From Orbaceae bacterium BiB (GTDB lineage: Bacteria; Pseudomonadota; Gammaproteobacteria; Enterobacterales; Orbaceae): 64,000 nt of DNA. The notes under the pieces were generated by a model, which worked only from the letters and a program-made list of their open reading frames with translations, was not told the DNA's origin and made no database searches. The position numbers were made by a program, and so were the translations under genes. Within the stretch, counting starts at the first letter, position 1. Each line of letters starts with the position of its first letter. Positions 52,458-63,735 of this stretch are shown here, piece by piece. Location: contig CP133958.1 of assembly GCA_036251205.1 (NCBI GenBank), positions 1,736,001 to 1,800,000 on the forward strand, given 5' to 3'.

Positions 52458-53933
52458 ATGGCTGTCGAATTGCTAATGAATGTAACCCCATCGGAAACAC
52501 GGGTTGCCTATATTGAAGATGGAATTCTGCAAGAAATTCATGTCGATCGAGAATCAAAACGCGGCATTGTTGGCAATATTTACAAAGGAAAAATAATTCG
52601 TATTTTACCCGGCATGCAAGCTGCATTTGTAGATATTGGCTTGGAAAAAGCTGCTTTTTTACACGCATCGGATATTATGCCTTATACTGAATGTGTTTCT
52701 GATAGAGAGCAAGAAAAGTTTCAAGTTAAAGAGATATCGGAACTTGTTAGACAAGGACAGGATCTCATGGTTCAAGTCGTTAAAGACCCAATCGGTACCA
52801 AAGGAGCAAGACTAACCACTGATATTACGCTACCTTCTCGCTATCTTGTCTTTATGCCTGGACCTAACTCTTCACATGTGGCAACCTCCCAACGTATTGA
52901 AAGTGAAGATGAACGAGAACGCTTAAAGAATATTATAGAAAAATATATTACAGATGACGGTGGTTTTATTGTCAGGACAGCTGCAGAGGGAGCACACCAA
53001 CACGAACTAGAACAAGATGTTGCCTTTTTAAGTCGTCTTTGGAAAAAAATTCAAGAAAGAATGTCAAGACCAGGTAGTAAACACTTATTGTATGGTGAGC
53101 TTGACCTATCTCAGCGAATTTTAAGAGATTTCGTCGGCGACCCAATCGAAAGAATATTGGTGGACTCTAAATTAACTTTCGATCTGTTAACAGAGTTTAC
53201 ATTAGAGTTCATGCCTGAAGTTACCAACAAGCTTGCTCACTATAAAGCCAATATTCCTATTTTCGATCTGTATGATATTGAGAATGAGATTCAGCGGGCG
53301 CTTGAACGTAAAGTTAAATTAAAATCAGGTGGCTATCTAATTATTGATCAAACCGAAGCAATGACAACCATCGATATTAATACTGGTGCTTTTGTTGGTC
53401 ACCGAAACCTTGAAGAAACTATTTTTAATACCAATATTGAAGCAACAATTGCGATAGCTAGGCAGTTACGATTACGTAACTTAGGTGGTATTATCATTAT
53501 TGATTTTATAGATATGCAAGAAGATCTGCATCGAGAAAGAGTGTTGCAATCTTTACAAGACTCCTTAAGTAAGGATCGAGCCAAAACAACAGTAAATGCC
53601 TTTTCACCATTAGGCTTAGTCGAGATGACGCGTAAACGAACTAGAGAAAGTATTGAACATATTTTATGTGAAGAGTGTAGCTCATGTCATGGACGAGGTA
53701 TGGTTAAATCAGTTGAAACTGTTTGTAATGAAATTTTACGTGAAATTGTTCGCGTGCATAAGGCTCATCGCAGTGAATACTTCTTAGTTTATGCATCAAC
53801 TGCAGTTGCACAAGCATTAACAGCAGATGAGTCTCATGCTTTAGCTGAAGTAGAATTATTTGTGGGCAAGCGAGTCGAAGTCAAGCTAGAGCCTCAATAT
53901 ATTCAAGAACAGTATGATGTCGTATTAATGTAA
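52458..53933 (+). CDS. rng: Ribonuclease G
   Basis: A 491-residue endonuclease (E. coli 489) that matures the 16S rRNA 5' end and decays mRNAs. S1 domain near residues 35-125 (GNIYKGKIIRILPGMQAAFVDIGLEKAAFLHASDI); 5' sensor; catalytic DNase I-like part with TIDINTGAFVG and IIIDFIDM (two Asp binding Mg2+); zinc-link Cys pair in CEECSSCHGRG. Part of the mre cluster. The C-terminal RNase E scaffold is absent, which confirms RNase G. Confidence 0.96.
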   Translation: MAVELLMNVTPSETRVAYIEDGILQEIHVDRESKRGIVGNIYKGKIIRILPGMQAAFVDIGLEKAAFLHASDIMPYTECVSDREQEKFQVKEISELVRQGQDLMVQVVKDPIGTKGARLTTDITLPSRYLVFMPGPNSSHVATSQRIESEDERERLKNIIEKYITDDGGFIVRTAAEGAHQHELEQDVAFLSRLWKKIQERMSRPGSKHLLYGELDLSQRILRDFVGDPIERILVDSKLTFDLLTEFTLEFMPEVTNKLAHYKANIPIFDLYDIENEIQRALERKVKLKSGGYLIIDQTEAMTTIDINTGAFVGHRNLEETIFNTNIEATIAIARQLRLRNLGGIIIIDFIDMQEDLHRERVLQSLQDSLSKDRAKTTVNAFSPLGLVEMTRKRTRESIEHILCEECSSCHGRGMVKSVETVCNEILREIVRVHKAHRSEYFLVYASTAVAQALTADESHALAEVELFVGKRVEVKLEPQYIQEQYDVVLM

Positions 53934-53977
53934 TTGGCATAATTTAATTATTATATTTGTTATCTATTAGGGAAGAT

Positions 53978-55435
53978 ATGTTATTAACCGATGTAAGTGA
54001 ACGTCTACTAACTGCTAACAATCTACAGCAGCATGATTTAGTAAACCTATTGGATATTTTGTCTTCAAGAAGAATTGATTATGGTGATATCTATTTTTTA
54101 TCTGGCTACTATGAAAGCTGGACTTTGGAAGATAAAATCATTAAAAATGCCTCTTTTCATCGAGATCAAGGGGTAGGTATTAGAGCTATTGTGGGTGAAA
54201 AAACAGGATTTGCTTATACTGATCACATATCGCTGCCGAAATTAGAACAAAGTGCTATTGCGGTACAAAGCATTATTCAAGATACACAAAAACTAGCAAT
54301 CACGCCTATAAAGACGGTTAACCAAATTGCAATATATGCAAGTATCAATCCGATTAATAGTATGCCACAAGAAGCTAAAATTCAATTATTGCAAAATATT
54401 GATCGTGTGGCTCGCTCACTAGATCAAAGAGTCATTGAAGTAACTGCATCGTTATCGGGCAGTTATGAAGATGTGCTTATTGCAGCGACAGATGGTACCT
54501 TAGCTACAGATATCCGACCATTAGTCCGTTTATCTATATCGGTTCTTGTTGAAGAAAATGGAATCAGAGAGCGAGGAAGCTGTGGTGGCGGTGGACGATT
54601 CGGCTACGAGTATTTCCTATCGATTAATCCACTAACCGGCGAAACGCAAACGGATACTTATACTAAAGAGGCGGTTAGATTAGCTCTAGTTGCGTTATCA
54701 GCATCAGATGCACCAGCGGGAACAATGCCCGTTGTTTTAGGTGCTGGTTGGCCAGCAGTCCTGCTACATGAAGCAGTTGGACATGGGCTAGAAGGAGACT
54801 TTAATCGCAAAAAATCATCAGTTTTTAGTAATAAGATCGGTGAATTAGTAACTTCTGAATTATGCACTATTGTCGATGATGCAACACTAAAAGATCGTCG
54901 AGGTTCGCTGACTGTCGATGATGAAGGTGTTGCAGGGCAAAAAACAGTATTAATAGAAAATGGCATTTTAAAAGGCTATATGTTCGATAAATTGAATGCA
55001 AAATTAATGAATACATCTTCTACAGGCAATGGACGTAGAGAAAACTATTCTTGCTTACCGATGCCAAGAATGACCAATACCTACATGCTAGGTGGTACCT
55101 CAGAGTTCGATGAGATTATTAATAGTGTTGATTATGGTTTATATGCTCCTGGCTTTGCTGGCGGCCAAGTTGATATAACGTCAGGTAAATTTGTTTTCTC
55201 AACTTCTGAAGCCTATTTAATTGAAAAAGGTAAAATAACCAAGCCTGTTAAAGGTGCAACCTTGATTGGTTCAGGAATCGAAACGATGCAAAATATATCA
55301 ATGGTTGGTAATGACATGGCACTTGATATTGGCGTTGGTGTTTGTGGTAAAGCAGGACAAAGTGTGCCAGTTGGTGTTGGTCAGCCAACATTAAAAGTGA
55401 ATAATTTGACTGTTGGTGGTACTATTAACAAATAG
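53978..55435 (+). CDS. tldD: Metalloprotease TldD
   Basis: A 485-residue PmbA/TldD-family protein (E. coli 481). With PmbA/TldE it forms a zinc protease that degrades unfolded peptides and processes microcin B17 and CcdA. Zinc motif [33 protein letters not shown]-terminal [16 protein letters not shown]. The ATG at 53978 has AGGGAAG upstream; the extension to 53957 is not needed. yhdP, found between rng and tldD in E. coli, is absent. Confidence 0.96.
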   Translation: MLLTDVSERLLTANNLQQHDLVNLLDILSSRRIDYGDIYFLSGYYESWTLEDKIIKNASFHRDQGVGIRAIVGEKTGFAYTDHISLPKLEQSAIAVQSIIQDTQKLAITPIKTVNQIAIYASINPINSMPQEAKIQLLQNIDRVARSLDQRVIEVTASLSGSYEDVLIAATDGTLATDIRPLVRLSISVLVEENGIRERGSCGGGGRFGYEYFLSINPLTGETQTDTYTKEAVRLALVALSASDAPAGTMPVVLGAGWPAVLLHEAVGHGLEGDFNRKKSSVFSNKIGELVTSELCTIVDDATLKDRRGSLTVDDEGVAGQKTVLIENGILKGYMFDKLNAKLMNTSSTGNGRRENYSCLPMPRMTNTYMLGGTSEFDEIINSVDYGLYAPGFAGGQVDITSGKFVFSTSEAYLIEKGKITKPVKGATLIGSGIETMQNISMVGNDMALDIGVGVCGKAGQSVPVGVGQPTLKVNNLTVGGTINK

Positions 55436-55470
55436 TAACAGGATATTTAGAGAGAAGAGAAATAGAATAA

Positions 55471-56163
55471 ATGGATACAATAATTGCGCTTTATCATGCT
55501 TTTCTTGCTATGGATTTAGTTGTTTTACAAGACCCTAAAGTCTTGTGGACTCTTTATGGCATGCTATTTGTTATTTTATTATTAGAAAATGGTATTTTAC
55601 CTGCAGCATTTTTACCTGGCGATAGTTTACTATTTTTAACAGGCGTACTCATTAGCCTTGATGTTTTTCACTTTGGACTCATTAATGTTATTCTGATTTG
55701 TGGTGGTGCTTTTGGTACTTGGCTCGGTTACCTACAAGGGCGTTGGCTAGGTAATACTAAAGTCATTAAAAACTGGATGGCACATTTACCTGAGAAATAT
55801 CACAAAAGAACAGAGATACTATTTCATAAATATGGCCTACAAGCTCTCTTTATTGGCCGCTTTATTCCGTTTGTTCGTACAGCACTACCAATTATGGCTG
55901 GACTTTCAGGATTAAAAAATAATCGTTTTCATATTTATAATTGGGTCAGTGCAACACTATGGATTTTCTTGATTGTAACATTGGGCTATCTATTTGGATT
56001 ATCATCAATATTTAAAGCATATGAGAAACAGTTTATGACCTTCTTAATGCTTATTCCTGTATTTCTACTTACGATAGGTCTTATTGCTTCAATCATAGTA
56101 GTAGTTAAAAGACGTTTTTCTCAGAAAAACAGCAAACAGAAAAAGAGAGAAATCAACCGATAA
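55471..56163 (+). CDS. yqjA: DedA-family membrane protein (YqjA-like)
   Basis: A 230-residue inner-membrane protein with the DedA/VTT fold. LLLENGILPAAFLPGDSLLFLTG, YLQGRWLGNTKVIKNWMAHLP, FIGRFIPFVRTALPIMAGLSG (conserved Arg) and NWVSATLWIFLIVTLGYLFG match E. coli YqjA closely. DedA proteins are lipid flippases/scramblases needed for envelope proton motive force and drug resistance. The C-terminus is basic. Its last 15 bp overlap the 3' end of convergent rnpB. Confidence 0.9.
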   Translation: MDTIIALYHAFLAMDLVVLQDPKVLWTLYGMLFVILLLENGILPAAFLPGDSLLFLTGVLISLDVFHFGLINVILICGGAFGTWLGYLQGRWLGNTKVIKNWMAHLPEKYHKRTEILFHKYGLQALFIGRFIPFVRTALPIMAGLSGLKNNRFHIYNWVSATLWIFLIVTLGYLFGLSSIFKAYEKQFMTFLMLIPVFLLTIGLIASIIVVVKRRFSQKNSKQKKREINR

Positions 56164-56527
56164 GCCGGGTTCTGTCGAGGACAATCATTCATCTAGGCTA
56201 ATGCTCACGCATTAGCTCAAGCAGTCTACCCGGATTCAACGCGGGCCGCGCCAATGAATCCCTATTTGACCTTGCTCCAAGTGGAGTTTACCGTGCCACA
56301 ACTGTTACCAATTGCGCGGTGTGCTCTTACCACACCCTTTCACCCTTACCTGATCTGCAAGCAGCCATCGGCGGTATACTTTCTGTTGCACTTGTCGTGA
56401 ACTTTCACTCTCGCAAAAGCTCCCCAGGCGTTACCTGGCACTTTGCCCTATGGAGCCCGGACTTTCCTCCCCTTTGTTTGTCTCCAGTTATGGACAACAA
56501 CAAAGCAGCGATTGTCTGGTTGATTTC
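56149..56527 (-). ncRNA. rnpB: RNase P RNA (M1 RNA, type A)
   Basis: Read on the minus strand: 5' GAAATCAACCAGACAATCGC at 56527, the conserved GAGGAAAGTCCGGGCTC, CAGGGTGAAAGGGTG-like core (TAAGGGTGAAAGGGTG), AGAGCACACCGCGC, and 3' GACAGAACCCGGCTTATCGGTTGATTTC. The ends GAAATCAACC / GGTTGATTTC pair exactly to form P1. About 379 nt (E. coli 377). It is the catalytic RNA of tRNA 5' maturation. Confidence 0.95.
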
Positions 56528-56663
56528 TGCGTGAAGCATATCCTAATCAAAGTCACTTGTAAACTATTTAGTCCATAATGAAAACGAACAGATAATTAAT
56601 CCCTATAATATAAAAGGCTATTTTATATTAATATAATATATTTCAATATGTTAAAAACATAAA

Positions 56664-56679
56664 CGTGATCTTTGTCACA
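56664..56679. promoter_or_regulatory. CRP-like site 1 upstream of mtlA
   Basis: CGTGATCTTTGTCACA is TGTGA-N6-TCACA with one mismatch. It lies 126 bp before the mtlA ATG and is an almost exact inverted copy of site 2. Confidence 0.75.
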
Positions 56680-56707
56680 CTTTCAAAATCCATGCATTCA
56701 AAATATT

Positions 56708-56723
56708 TGTGACAATGATCACG
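56708..56723. promoter_or_regulatory. CRP-like site 2 upstream of mtlA
   Basis: TGTGACAATGATCACG matches TGTGA-N6-TCACA with one mismatch, 44 bp (about four helical turns) from site 1. E. coli mtlA is likewise preceded by several CRP sites. Confidence 0.75.
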
Positions 56724-56804
56724 TTAAAGAATAATTTTTGGTGAATTTTGATTAACTAAACACATACAATAGCCAGCATCTTAGAAGAAAAAATGGAATA
56801 AATT

Positions 56805-58673
56805 ATGTCTAACTCAAACCTGAAGTTAAAAGTACAAAATTTCGGACGGTTCTTAAGTAATATGGTGATGCCTAATATTGGAGCCTTTATCGCTTGGGGT
56901 TTTATCACTGCAATTTTTCTTTATCCTTCCGGATGGTTTCCTAATGAAACCATAGCACAATTAATCGGACCGATGATCTCCTACCTATTACCACTATTAA
57001 TAGGTTATACCGGAGGGAAGCTAATTTACGGTGAAAGAGGCGGTGTTGTTGGTGCTATAACAACAATGGGAGTAATTGTTGGCTCTGATATTCCAATGTT
57101 TCTTGGAGCAATGATTGTTGGACCTCTTGGCGGTAAGGCAATTAAAGAATTTGATAAAATCATCGATGGAAAAATTAAAAGTGGCTTTGAAATGCTAATA
57201 AATAATTTTTCATCTGGAATTATTGGTATGTTGCTTGCCCTTTTATCTTTTTTTGCTATCGGACCTTTTGTTGTTAAAGCATCAGCAATATTAGCAATTG
57301 GAGTCGATTTTATGGTACAAGCTAATTTGTTACCATTAACGGCTATTATTGTTGAACCAGCAAAAATCTTATTTTTAAATAATGCAATCAACCATGGTAT
57401 TTTTTCACCTTTAGGTATTCAACAAGCAGCCGAATATTCTAAATCGATTTTCTTTTTAATCGAAGCAAACCCAGGACCAGGATTAGGTTTACTATTAGCA
57501 TATATGGCTTTTGGTAAAGGAGCAGCAAAAAGTTCATCTGGTGGTGCTGCAATTATTCAATTCTTTGGCGGTATTCATGAAATTTACTTCCCTTATGTTC
57601 TAATGAACCCGCGTTTAATCATCGCAATGATTTTAGGTGGAATGACAGGAATATTTACACTAACCTTGTTTAATGCTGGCCTTAGCGCACCGGCATCTCC
57701 AGGATCAATTATAGCTGTGCTTGCAGTTACACCAAAAGGTTCAATGATTGGGGTTATTTCATCAGTGATTGCTTCGGCGGTGGTCACCTTTATTGCCTCT
57801 GCTATTTTATTAAAAAGTACTAAAAATACAGAAAAAAATCTGGAAGATGCACAAGCAAATATAGCAACAATGAAAAGCAAGTCTAAAGGTTTAAATACTG
57901 AACATAATTATGCCAAAGTAAAGAAAATCATTGTAGCTTGTGATGCTGGTATGGGATCAAGTGCCATGGGTGCAGGTGTTTTAAATAAAAAAATCAATGA
58001 TGCAGGACTCGATATCGCAGTAACAAATCTTGCTATTAATAACTTACCATCAGATGTTGATATTGTTATTACACATAAAGATTTAACAGACCGAGCAAAA
58101 CAATATGCTCCAAATGCTCATCATATTTCATTAACAAATTTCCTTGATAGTGGACTATATGAACAACTTGTTAAATCGTTATTAGCAACACATACTGTAG
58201 TTACAGTAGAAACAGAACAACCAGTAAAAGAGACAACTAATAATATATTCCAATTAACTGCTGATGATATCTTTTTAGCTCAACACGCTCAAACTAAAGA
58301 AGAAGTAATTCGTTTTGCAGGACAAAAGCTAGTAGAAAGAGGTTATGTTAAACCTGAATATATTGATGCCATGCTAAAACGAGAAAAGCTAACAAGTACT
58401 TACTTAGGACAATCTATCGCAGTGCCACATGGGACTATCGAAGCGAAAGATCAAGTACTCAAAACAGGAATTGTTTTCTGCCAATATCCACAAGGAGTTC
58501 AATTTGGTGACGAGGAAGATGATAAAGCACGGATTGTCATTGCTATCGCTGCTCGTAATAATGAACATCTACATGTGATATCAAAATTAACTAGCGCACT
58601 TGATGATGAAGATATTATCAAAAAATTGATTGAAACAGACAATATAGAAGATGTGTTATCTATTTTAGCTTAA
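56805..58673 (+). CDS. mtlA: PTS mannitol transporter EIICBA, MtlA
   Basis: A 622-residue fusion (E. coli 637) that takes up and phosphorylates mannitol. EIIC (1 to about 345): membrane helices, GGKAIKEFDK, NNAINHGIFSPLG, EANPGPGLG, GGIHEIYFPYVLM. EIIB: phospho-Cys about 379 in VACDAGMGSSAMG. EIIA: phospho-His about 542 in SIAVPHGTIEAK. The product mannitol-1-phosphate goes to MtlD, next. CRP-like sites upstream suggest catabolite control. Confidence 0.97.
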   Translation: MSNSNLKLKVQNFGRFLSNMVMPNIGAFIAWGFITAIFLYPSGWFPNETIAQLIGPMISYLLPLLIGYTGGKLIYGERGGVVGAITTMGVIVGSDIPMFLGAMIVGPLGGKAIKEFDKIIDGKIKSGFEMLINNFSSGIIGMLLALLSFFAIGPFVVKASAILAIGVDFMVQANLLPLTAIIVEPAKILFLNNAINHGIFSPLGIQQAAEYSKSIFFLIEANPGPGLGLLLAYMAFGKGAAKSSSGGAAIIQFFGGIHEIYFPYVLMNPRLIIAMILGGMTGIFTLTLFNAGLSAPASPGSIIAVLAVTPKGSMIGVISSVIASAVVTFIASAILLKSTKNTEKNLEDAQANIATMKSKSKGLNTEHNYAKVKKIIVACDAGMGSSAMGAGVLNKKINDAGLDIAVTNLAINNLPSDVDIVITHKDLTDRAKQYAPNAHHISLTNFLDSGLYEQLVKSLLATHTVVTVETEQPVKETTNNIFQLTADDIFLAQHAQTKEEVIRFAGQKLVERGYVKPEYIDAMLKREKLTSTYLGQSIAVPHGTIEAKDQVLKTGIVFCQYPQGVQFGDEEDDKARIVIAIAARNNEHLHVISKLTSALDDEDIIKKLIETDNIEDVLSILA

Positions 58674-58682
58674 TACATTTAT

Positions 58683-58713
58683 AAGAATACGTCTTACTTT
58701 AAGGCGTATTCTT
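58683..58713 (+). other. Intercistronic hairpin between mtlA and mtlD
   Basis: AAGAATACGTCTTA pairs with TAAGGCGTATTCTT (one G-T pair) around a 3-nt loop, then TTC. It probably stabilises the mtlA end or attenuates, since mtlD continues 30 bp later. Confidence 0.6.
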
Positions 58714-58742
58714 TCAATAAAATTTATTTTAAGGTGAATACT

Positions 58743-59903
58743 ATGCAAGTTTTACATTTTGGAGCGGGTAATATTGGACGTGGATTTATTGGTAAATTAT
58801 TATCAGATGCAGGATTAGAAGTCACATTTGCAGACGTCAATCAAAGCGTTGTTGAGGCATTAGCAACTCGACATAAATACCCAGTTAACGTTGTTGGTGA
58901 ACAAACTGCGATTGAAATTGTTACAGGTGTTGATGCAATTAGTAGTTTATCAGATGATGTAATACAAAAGATCACCGAAGTTGATTTTATTACTACTGCG
59001 GTGGGTCCACAAATATTGACTAGAATTGCCAGCTCGATTGCAAATGGATTAGTCGCACGAATGAAATGTAATAATACTCAACCATTAAATATTATTGCTT
59101 GCGAAAATATGGTTAGAGGCACTAGCTTGTTTAAAGGTTATATTTTAGCTGAATTACCACAGCAATATCATGATTGGGTAGAACAACATGTTGGATTTAT
59201 TGATTCAGCAGTTGACCGAATTGTACCGCCTGCGGTATCCAAATCAGGCGATATATTAGAAGTAACTGTTGAAACTTTTGCGGAATGGATTGTTGATAAA
59301 ACACAGTTTAAAGGACATCCACCAAAAATTAGAGGAATGGAACTCACTGATAACTTAATGGCATTCGTTGAACGGAAACTATTTACGCTTAATACTGGAC
59401 ATGCTATCACTGCGTATTTGGGACACTATTATGGTATTAACACGATACGAGATGCAATTTTAGATAAAAAAATTCGTTTAATCGTACAAGGTGCAATGGA
59501 AGAAAGCGGACAAGTTTTAATCAAACGCTATAACTTTGATGATACCAAGCACCAAGCTTATATAGAAAAAATTATTACTCGCTTTGAAAATCCTTATTTA
59601 CTTGATGATACTGACCGCGTTGGGCGCCAACCAATTCGTAAATTAGGTGTAGCAGATCGTTTAATCAAACCATTATTAGGTACATTTGAATATCAAACCC
59701 CTCATGAAAATTTACTAATTGGTATCGCAGCAGCATTACATTATCGTAATAGTGAGGATGAGCAAGCGATTGAACTTGCAAAAATGATTGATGAACATGG
59801 TGTAGCTAAAACATTGAGTCTATTATCTACGATTGATATGCATCATCCAATAATAAAAAAAGTTGCTGATATTTACACTTCCATGCAAAATAAGAGCTTT
59901 TAA
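58743..59903 (+). CDS. mtlD: Mannitol-1-phosphate 5-dehydrogenase MtlD
   Basis: A 386-residue NAD-dependent enzyme oxidising mannitol-1-phosphate to fructose-6-phosphate. Rossmann motif [15 protein letters not shown] at the N-terminus; [19 protein letters not shown]; catalytic region [18 protein letters not shown]. The ATG at 58743 has AAGGTG 6 bp upstream; that GTG itself (58734) is the alternative start. Confidence 0.97.
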   Translation: MQVLHFGAGNIGRGFIGKLLSDAGLEVTFADVNQSVVEALATRHKYPVNVVGEQTAIEIVTGVDAISSLSDDVIQKITEVDFITTAVGPQILTRIASSIANGLVARMKCNNTQPLNIIACENMVRGTSLFKGYILAELPQQYHDWVEQHVGFIDSAVDRIVPPAVSKSGDILEVTVETFAEWIVDKTQFKGHPPKIRGMELTDNLMAFVERKLFTLNTGHAITAYLGHYYGINTIRDAILDKKIRLIVQGAMEESGQVLIKRYNFDDTKHQAYIEKIITRFENPYLLDDTDRVGRQPIRKLGVADRLIKPLLGTFEYQTPHENLLIGIAAALHYRNSEDEQAIELAKMIDEHGVAKTLSLLSTIDMHHPIIKKVADIYTSMQNKSF

Positions 59904-59918
59904 TTATTAGCTAAGATC

Positions 59919-60473
59919 ATGTCCGATAATCAACAAGAAGATGAGATTCTCGAAAAATTAAATCAACGGTCCGATATTCATGGGCTGTTGATTTGTGCTA
60001 TCGAAATTATAGATGAGATTATTGATCATCTAATAATGAAGGCTTTTCGTAAAGAACAACATGCTATTAAATTTGTTATACCTTCCTTAGTCGGCAATAA
60101 AGGACCTTTAAATGATTTATCCATTAGACTAAAGCTACTTTATGTTTTAGGTATCATTTCACGAGAAGAATACGAGGACATTGAGTTATTAATGGCAGTG
60201 CTTGATGAACTCAATAATGATAATGAAAGAGTATATACCTATATTGATGATGAAATTTTAGGCCCAATTAGTTTACTACATGATATGATTATTCCACCCG
60301 GATTACCAACACAGCAAAAAAAGACCAATGAAGTAGGAATCGTTGATAGCATGAAGTCATCCATGTATCATCAACGCTACCAACAGATGATCCGCTCAGC
60401 ACTTATTATCGCCATCACGACATTATCTATTCGTTTAGAACATAAAAAAACACAATTCTTTATGCCTGAATAA
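59919..60473 (+). CDS. mtlR: Mannitol operon repressor MtlR
   Basis: A 184-residue all-helical MtlR/MltR-family protein: LNQRSDIHGLLICAIEIIDEIIDHL and PLNDLSIRLKLLYVLGIISREEYEDIE follow E. coli MtlR. It represses mtlADR by an unresolved mechanism and has no classical HTH. Third gene of the mannitol operon, 15 bp after mtlD. Its stop lies 1 bp from that of the convergent dauA. Confidence 0.95.
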   Translation: MSDNQQEDEILEKLNQRSDIHGLLICAIEIIDEIIDHLIMKAFRKEQHAIKFVIPSLVGNKGPLNDLSIRLKLLYVLGIISREEYEDIELLMAVLDELNNDNERVYTYIDDEILGPISLLHDMIIPPGLPTQQKKTNEVGIVDSMKSSMYHQRYQQMIRSALIIAITTLSIRLEHKKTQFFMPE

Positions 60474-60474
60474 G

Positions 60475-62148
60475 TTATTCAGCAATATTTGATAATGCTT
60501 CCTCTAATGTAGAATAAAATGATAGTTTTTGTGGAATCGGTATTATTTTCGCTCTTGCTAATGTTTTCAAAGGCTGAAATTGTAGTTCAGCAATAGAAAG
60601 ATCAACATTATTAGGTAATGCATCAATGAAATGAATCAGCGCATTAAGTCCTCCTGCATCAAGTAAAGGAACCGCATCCCATTGTAAAACAATATGTTTA
60701 TGGCCATTAATTCGATTATATAGATCTAAAAATGTTCTTTCTGCAGCGGCAAAAAATAATGGACCATTAATACGAATCACTAAAGTGTCTTCAGTGCATT
60801 GCGACAACTCAACCAATTTTGTCATTCGAGAAATTCGACGCATAAAAAGTAATGAAGCTAGAACAATACCAACCGTAATAGCAATCACCATATCAAATAA
60901 AACAGTTAATGATAAACAGATTAACATAATAATAATATCGTCTTTCGGGGCTCGTTTAAGGATATAAATTACCCTTTCTACTTCACTCATATTCCATGCC
61001 ACAATCAGTAATAGAGCCGCCATTGCAGCTAAAGGCAAAAACGATAAAATAGGCGCAAGGCTAACTAAAGCCAGTAAAACGACTAAAGCATGAAAACAGG
61101 ATGAAAGCGGCGACGTTGCACCTGCTTTTACATTTGCAGCTGATCGAGCTATTGCCGCTGTTGCAGAAATACCACCGAAAAATGGTACAATAATATTACC
61201 AAGTCCCTGACCTATCAATTCACTATTTGAGTTATGTTTAGTATGTGTCATTTCATCGAGTACAACTGCACATAATAATGACTCAATAGCACAAAGCATC
61301 GCCATAGTTAAAGCGATTGGCATCAAAGCTGATAAAGTCGCCCAATTCCAATGAAATTCAGCTAAGTCCCATGGTAAAATAAATTCAGGTAAAACATCTG
61401 GAATACCGTAACCAACCGTACCATCAGGAAGAACATAACTAAATTTTGATCCGATTGTTGCAATATCATAACCTAAATGTTGTAAAATCAACATCGCAAC
61501 TACCCCAATAATAATAGCAGGTAGATGACCGGGTACTTTAACGCGTAATTTAGGCCAAAAAATTAATATACCTAAAGTCGCAAAACCAACAATCATATCA
61601 GCAATATTTATCGTTGAAAAACTATGAATAATTGCCATTACTTTGCCAGTATAACTCTCAGGCATATGCTCAATTGTAAGACCAAAAAAATCTTTAATTT
61701 GCATTGTGGCAATAGTAATGGCAATACCAGAAGTAAAACCTAATACAACAGGTAAGGGAATATACTCAATTACCCGACCTAAATGAGCAATCCCCATAAG
61801 CACCAAAAATACACCAGACAATAATGTTGCAACCAGTAAACCTGACAAACCATATTGCAAAGAAACGGGATAAAGTATTACAACAAATGCTGCTGTTGGC
61901 CCTGAAATACTAAACCGAGATCCACCAGTTAATGCAATAACAATACCAGCAATAATTGCAGTATATAAACCATGCTGGGGAGCGACACCACTTGCCATAG
62001 CAAGAGCCATAGCTAATGGAATAGCAATAATACCAACCGTAATGCCTGCAATAATATCCTTCAATAATCTAGCTTTGTTATAAGGTTCTTTAATACATGA
62101 AGCTTTAAACGCACTACTAATTTGAATATTTATCGGGTACCATTTCAT
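60475..62148 (-). CDS. dauA: SulP-family C4-dicarboxylate transporter DauA
   Basis: A 557-residue SulP protein (E. coli DauA/YchM 559). About 12-14 membrane helices with [47 protein letters not shown] and [20 protein letters not shown]; the C-terminal STAS domain ([27 protein letters not shown]) is cytoplasmic. E. coli DauA imports succinate and other C4-dicarboxylates at acid pH. Orthology is supported along the full length. Confidence 0.93.
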   Translation of the reverse strand: MKWYPINIQISSAFKASCIKEPYNKARLLKDIIAGITVGIIAIPLAMALAMASGVAPQHGLYTAIIAGIVIALTGGSRFSISGPTAAFVVILYPVSLQYGLSGLLVATLLSGVFLVLMGIAHLGRVIEYIPLPVVLGFTSGIAITIATMQIKDFFGLTIEHMPESYTGKVMAIIHSFSTINIADMIVGFATLGILIFWPKLRVKVPGHLPAIIIGVVAMLILQHLGYDIATIGSKFSYVLPDGTVGYGIPDVLPEFILPWDLAEFHWNWATLSALMPIALTMAMLCAIESLLCAVVLDEMTHTKHNSNSELIGQGLGNIIVPFFGGISATAAIARSAANVKAGATSPLSSCFHALVVLLALVSLAPILSFLPLAAMAALLLIVAWNMSEVERVIYILKRAPKDDIIIMLICLSLTVLFDMVIAITVGIVLASLLFMRRISRMTKLVELSQCTEDTLVIRINGPLFFAAAERTFLDLYNRINGHKHIVLQWDAVPLLDAGGLNALIHFIDALPNNVDLSIAELQFQPLKTLARAKIIPIPQKLSFYSTLEEALSNIAE

Positions 62149-62412
62149 CTTATTGTTGTTTAGTTATGAATCAACTTACCTAATAAGATACGCTTTTTCC
62201 ACAAAAATAAAAGGGATATAATTAATTAGAGGACAATTTTCAAGATACTGGCAACTTTTCTTCATCTAACCCATGTTATGCGACTGATCAAATATGATTG
62301 TTCCATAAACTACAAGATTTATAAAAAATAATTATTAAAAATCAAAAAAATAAAGTTTTAAAGGGATATTCTGATATGAAAAGGAGGGAACTTAGTGCCG
62401 ATAAAAACGATA

Positions 62413-62847
62413 CTAAACTTGTAACCAAAAAGTAACAGGACCATCATTTACTAAAGATACTTGCATATCAGCAGCAAATTCACCACTTTGAGTACTGATT
62501 TGTTGCTGACATAACTGCAAAAAATAGTCATATAATCTATTTGCATCACTCGGCGTAGCACCATTAGTAAAACTCGGCCGCATTCCTTTATGAGTATCAG
62601 CAACTAAAGTAAATTGGGAAACGACAAGAACCTGACCGTTAACTTGTTTAATATTCAGATTCATTTTACCATCATGATCACTAAAAATACGGTAACCTAA
62701 TACTCGTTCACAAAGACGAATTGCTTTTTGTTCATTATCATCTTTTTCAACGCCTAATAAAATTAATAAGCCATGATTAATTTGGCCAACAATTTTTCCA
62801 TCGATGTTTACATTGGCATTCTTAACTCTTTGTACTAACGCAATCAT
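62413..62847 (-). CDS. dtd: D-aminoacyl-tRNA deacylase Dtd
   Basis: A 144-residue dimeric editing enzyme removing D-amino acids and glycine from mischarged tRNA. Active-site motifs [12 protein letters not shown] and NDGPVTFWL (the Gly-cisPro pair). Its ATG overlaps the yihY stop by 4 bp (ATGA), as in the conserved yihY-dtd order. Confidence 0.97.
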   Translation of the reverse strand: MIALVQRVKNANVNIDGKIVGQINHGLLILLGVEKDDNEQKAIRLCERVLGYRIFSDHDGKMNLNIKQVNGQVLVVSQFTLVADTHKGMRPSFTNGATPSDANRLYDYFLQLCQQQISTQSGEFAADMQVSLVNDGPVTFWLQV

Positions 62848-63713
62848 TGTTGTTCCTTATGTGTTGATAATATTAAAGCTGCTTTTTTCTGTTTATTATA
62901 ATCAACTAAAGCTACTGCGAATTCAGCGCCAAATAAAATAATACACCATGAAAAATAGATCCAAACTAACAATAATGGAATCGAAGCTAATACACCATAA
63001 ATCAGTTGATAAGTCGGAAATGAAGTGACATATAAGGTAAATAGTTTCTTGCCTAATTCAAATAGTATTGCGGCAATTAATGCACCAATGATTGACTCTT
63101 TAACTGGCACAGATTCAGTTGGTACAATACAGTACAAGAGCCAAAAACCAATAATTGAAATAATAAAAGGCAAGAACTTTAAAAATATACTCGCAACAGG
63201 AATATCCGATAACCAATTAACTGAAAAGATATAAGAACTAATCGCAATACTTGCCCCAATCAAAATAGGGCCTAAGGTTAATACAGTCCAATACATCGTC
63301 AAATTATACATAATGGAACGCTTGCGTGTCGTTCGCCAAATATAATTTAAAGTATTATCGATAGAACGGATAAGGAGTAATGAGGTGACCATCAAACCGA
63401 TAAGACCAAATACGGTCATACGATTAGTATTCGCAATAAATTGATCAACATACTCTTGAATTGTGTCACTGGCAGTTGGTGCTAGATTATCATAAATCAA
63501 TTCACGAAAAGCTTGGCTAGCTTCATTGAAGATGGGAAACGCTGCCAATAACGAAAAAATGACCGCAATTAATGGCACTAAGGCTAAAATAGAAGTGTAA
63601 GCTAAGCTGGCAGCGGCTGTTGTCAGCCGATCATTATTGATTCTCTGCCATAAAATAGCTAAGAAAGATTTAGTTCCCGTTGTGGATGGTATAAAATTTT
63701 TTACCTTTTTCAT
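62844..63713 (-). CDS. yihY: YihY/BrkB-family inner-membrane protein
   Basis: A 289-residue protein with six predicted helices: [63 protein letters not shown], and [29 protein letters not shown]. The family was once mis-named RNase BN. Its biochemical role is not established; the related BrkB was linked to serum resistance. Translationally coupled to dtd. Confidence 0.93.
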   Translation of the reverse strand: MKKVKNFIPSTTGTKSFLAILWQRINNDRLTTAAASLAYTSILALVPLIAVIFSLLAAFPIFNEASQAFRELIYDNLAPTASDTIQEYVDQFIANTNRMTVFGLIGLMVTSLLLIRSIDNTLNYIWRTTRKRSIMYNLTMYWTVLTLGPILIGASIAISSYIFSVNWLSDIPVASIFLKFLPFIISIIGFWLLYCIVPTESVPVKESIIGALIAAILFELGKKLFTLYVTSFPTYQLIYGVLASIPLLLVWIYFSWCIILFGAEFAVALVDYNKQKKAALILSTHKEQQ

Positions 63714-63735
63714 GGCTATACCCTACGATGGAAAA

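Noticed and set aside
56319-56534. 71-codon plus-strand frame
   Set aside because: It is antisense to the RNase P RNA.
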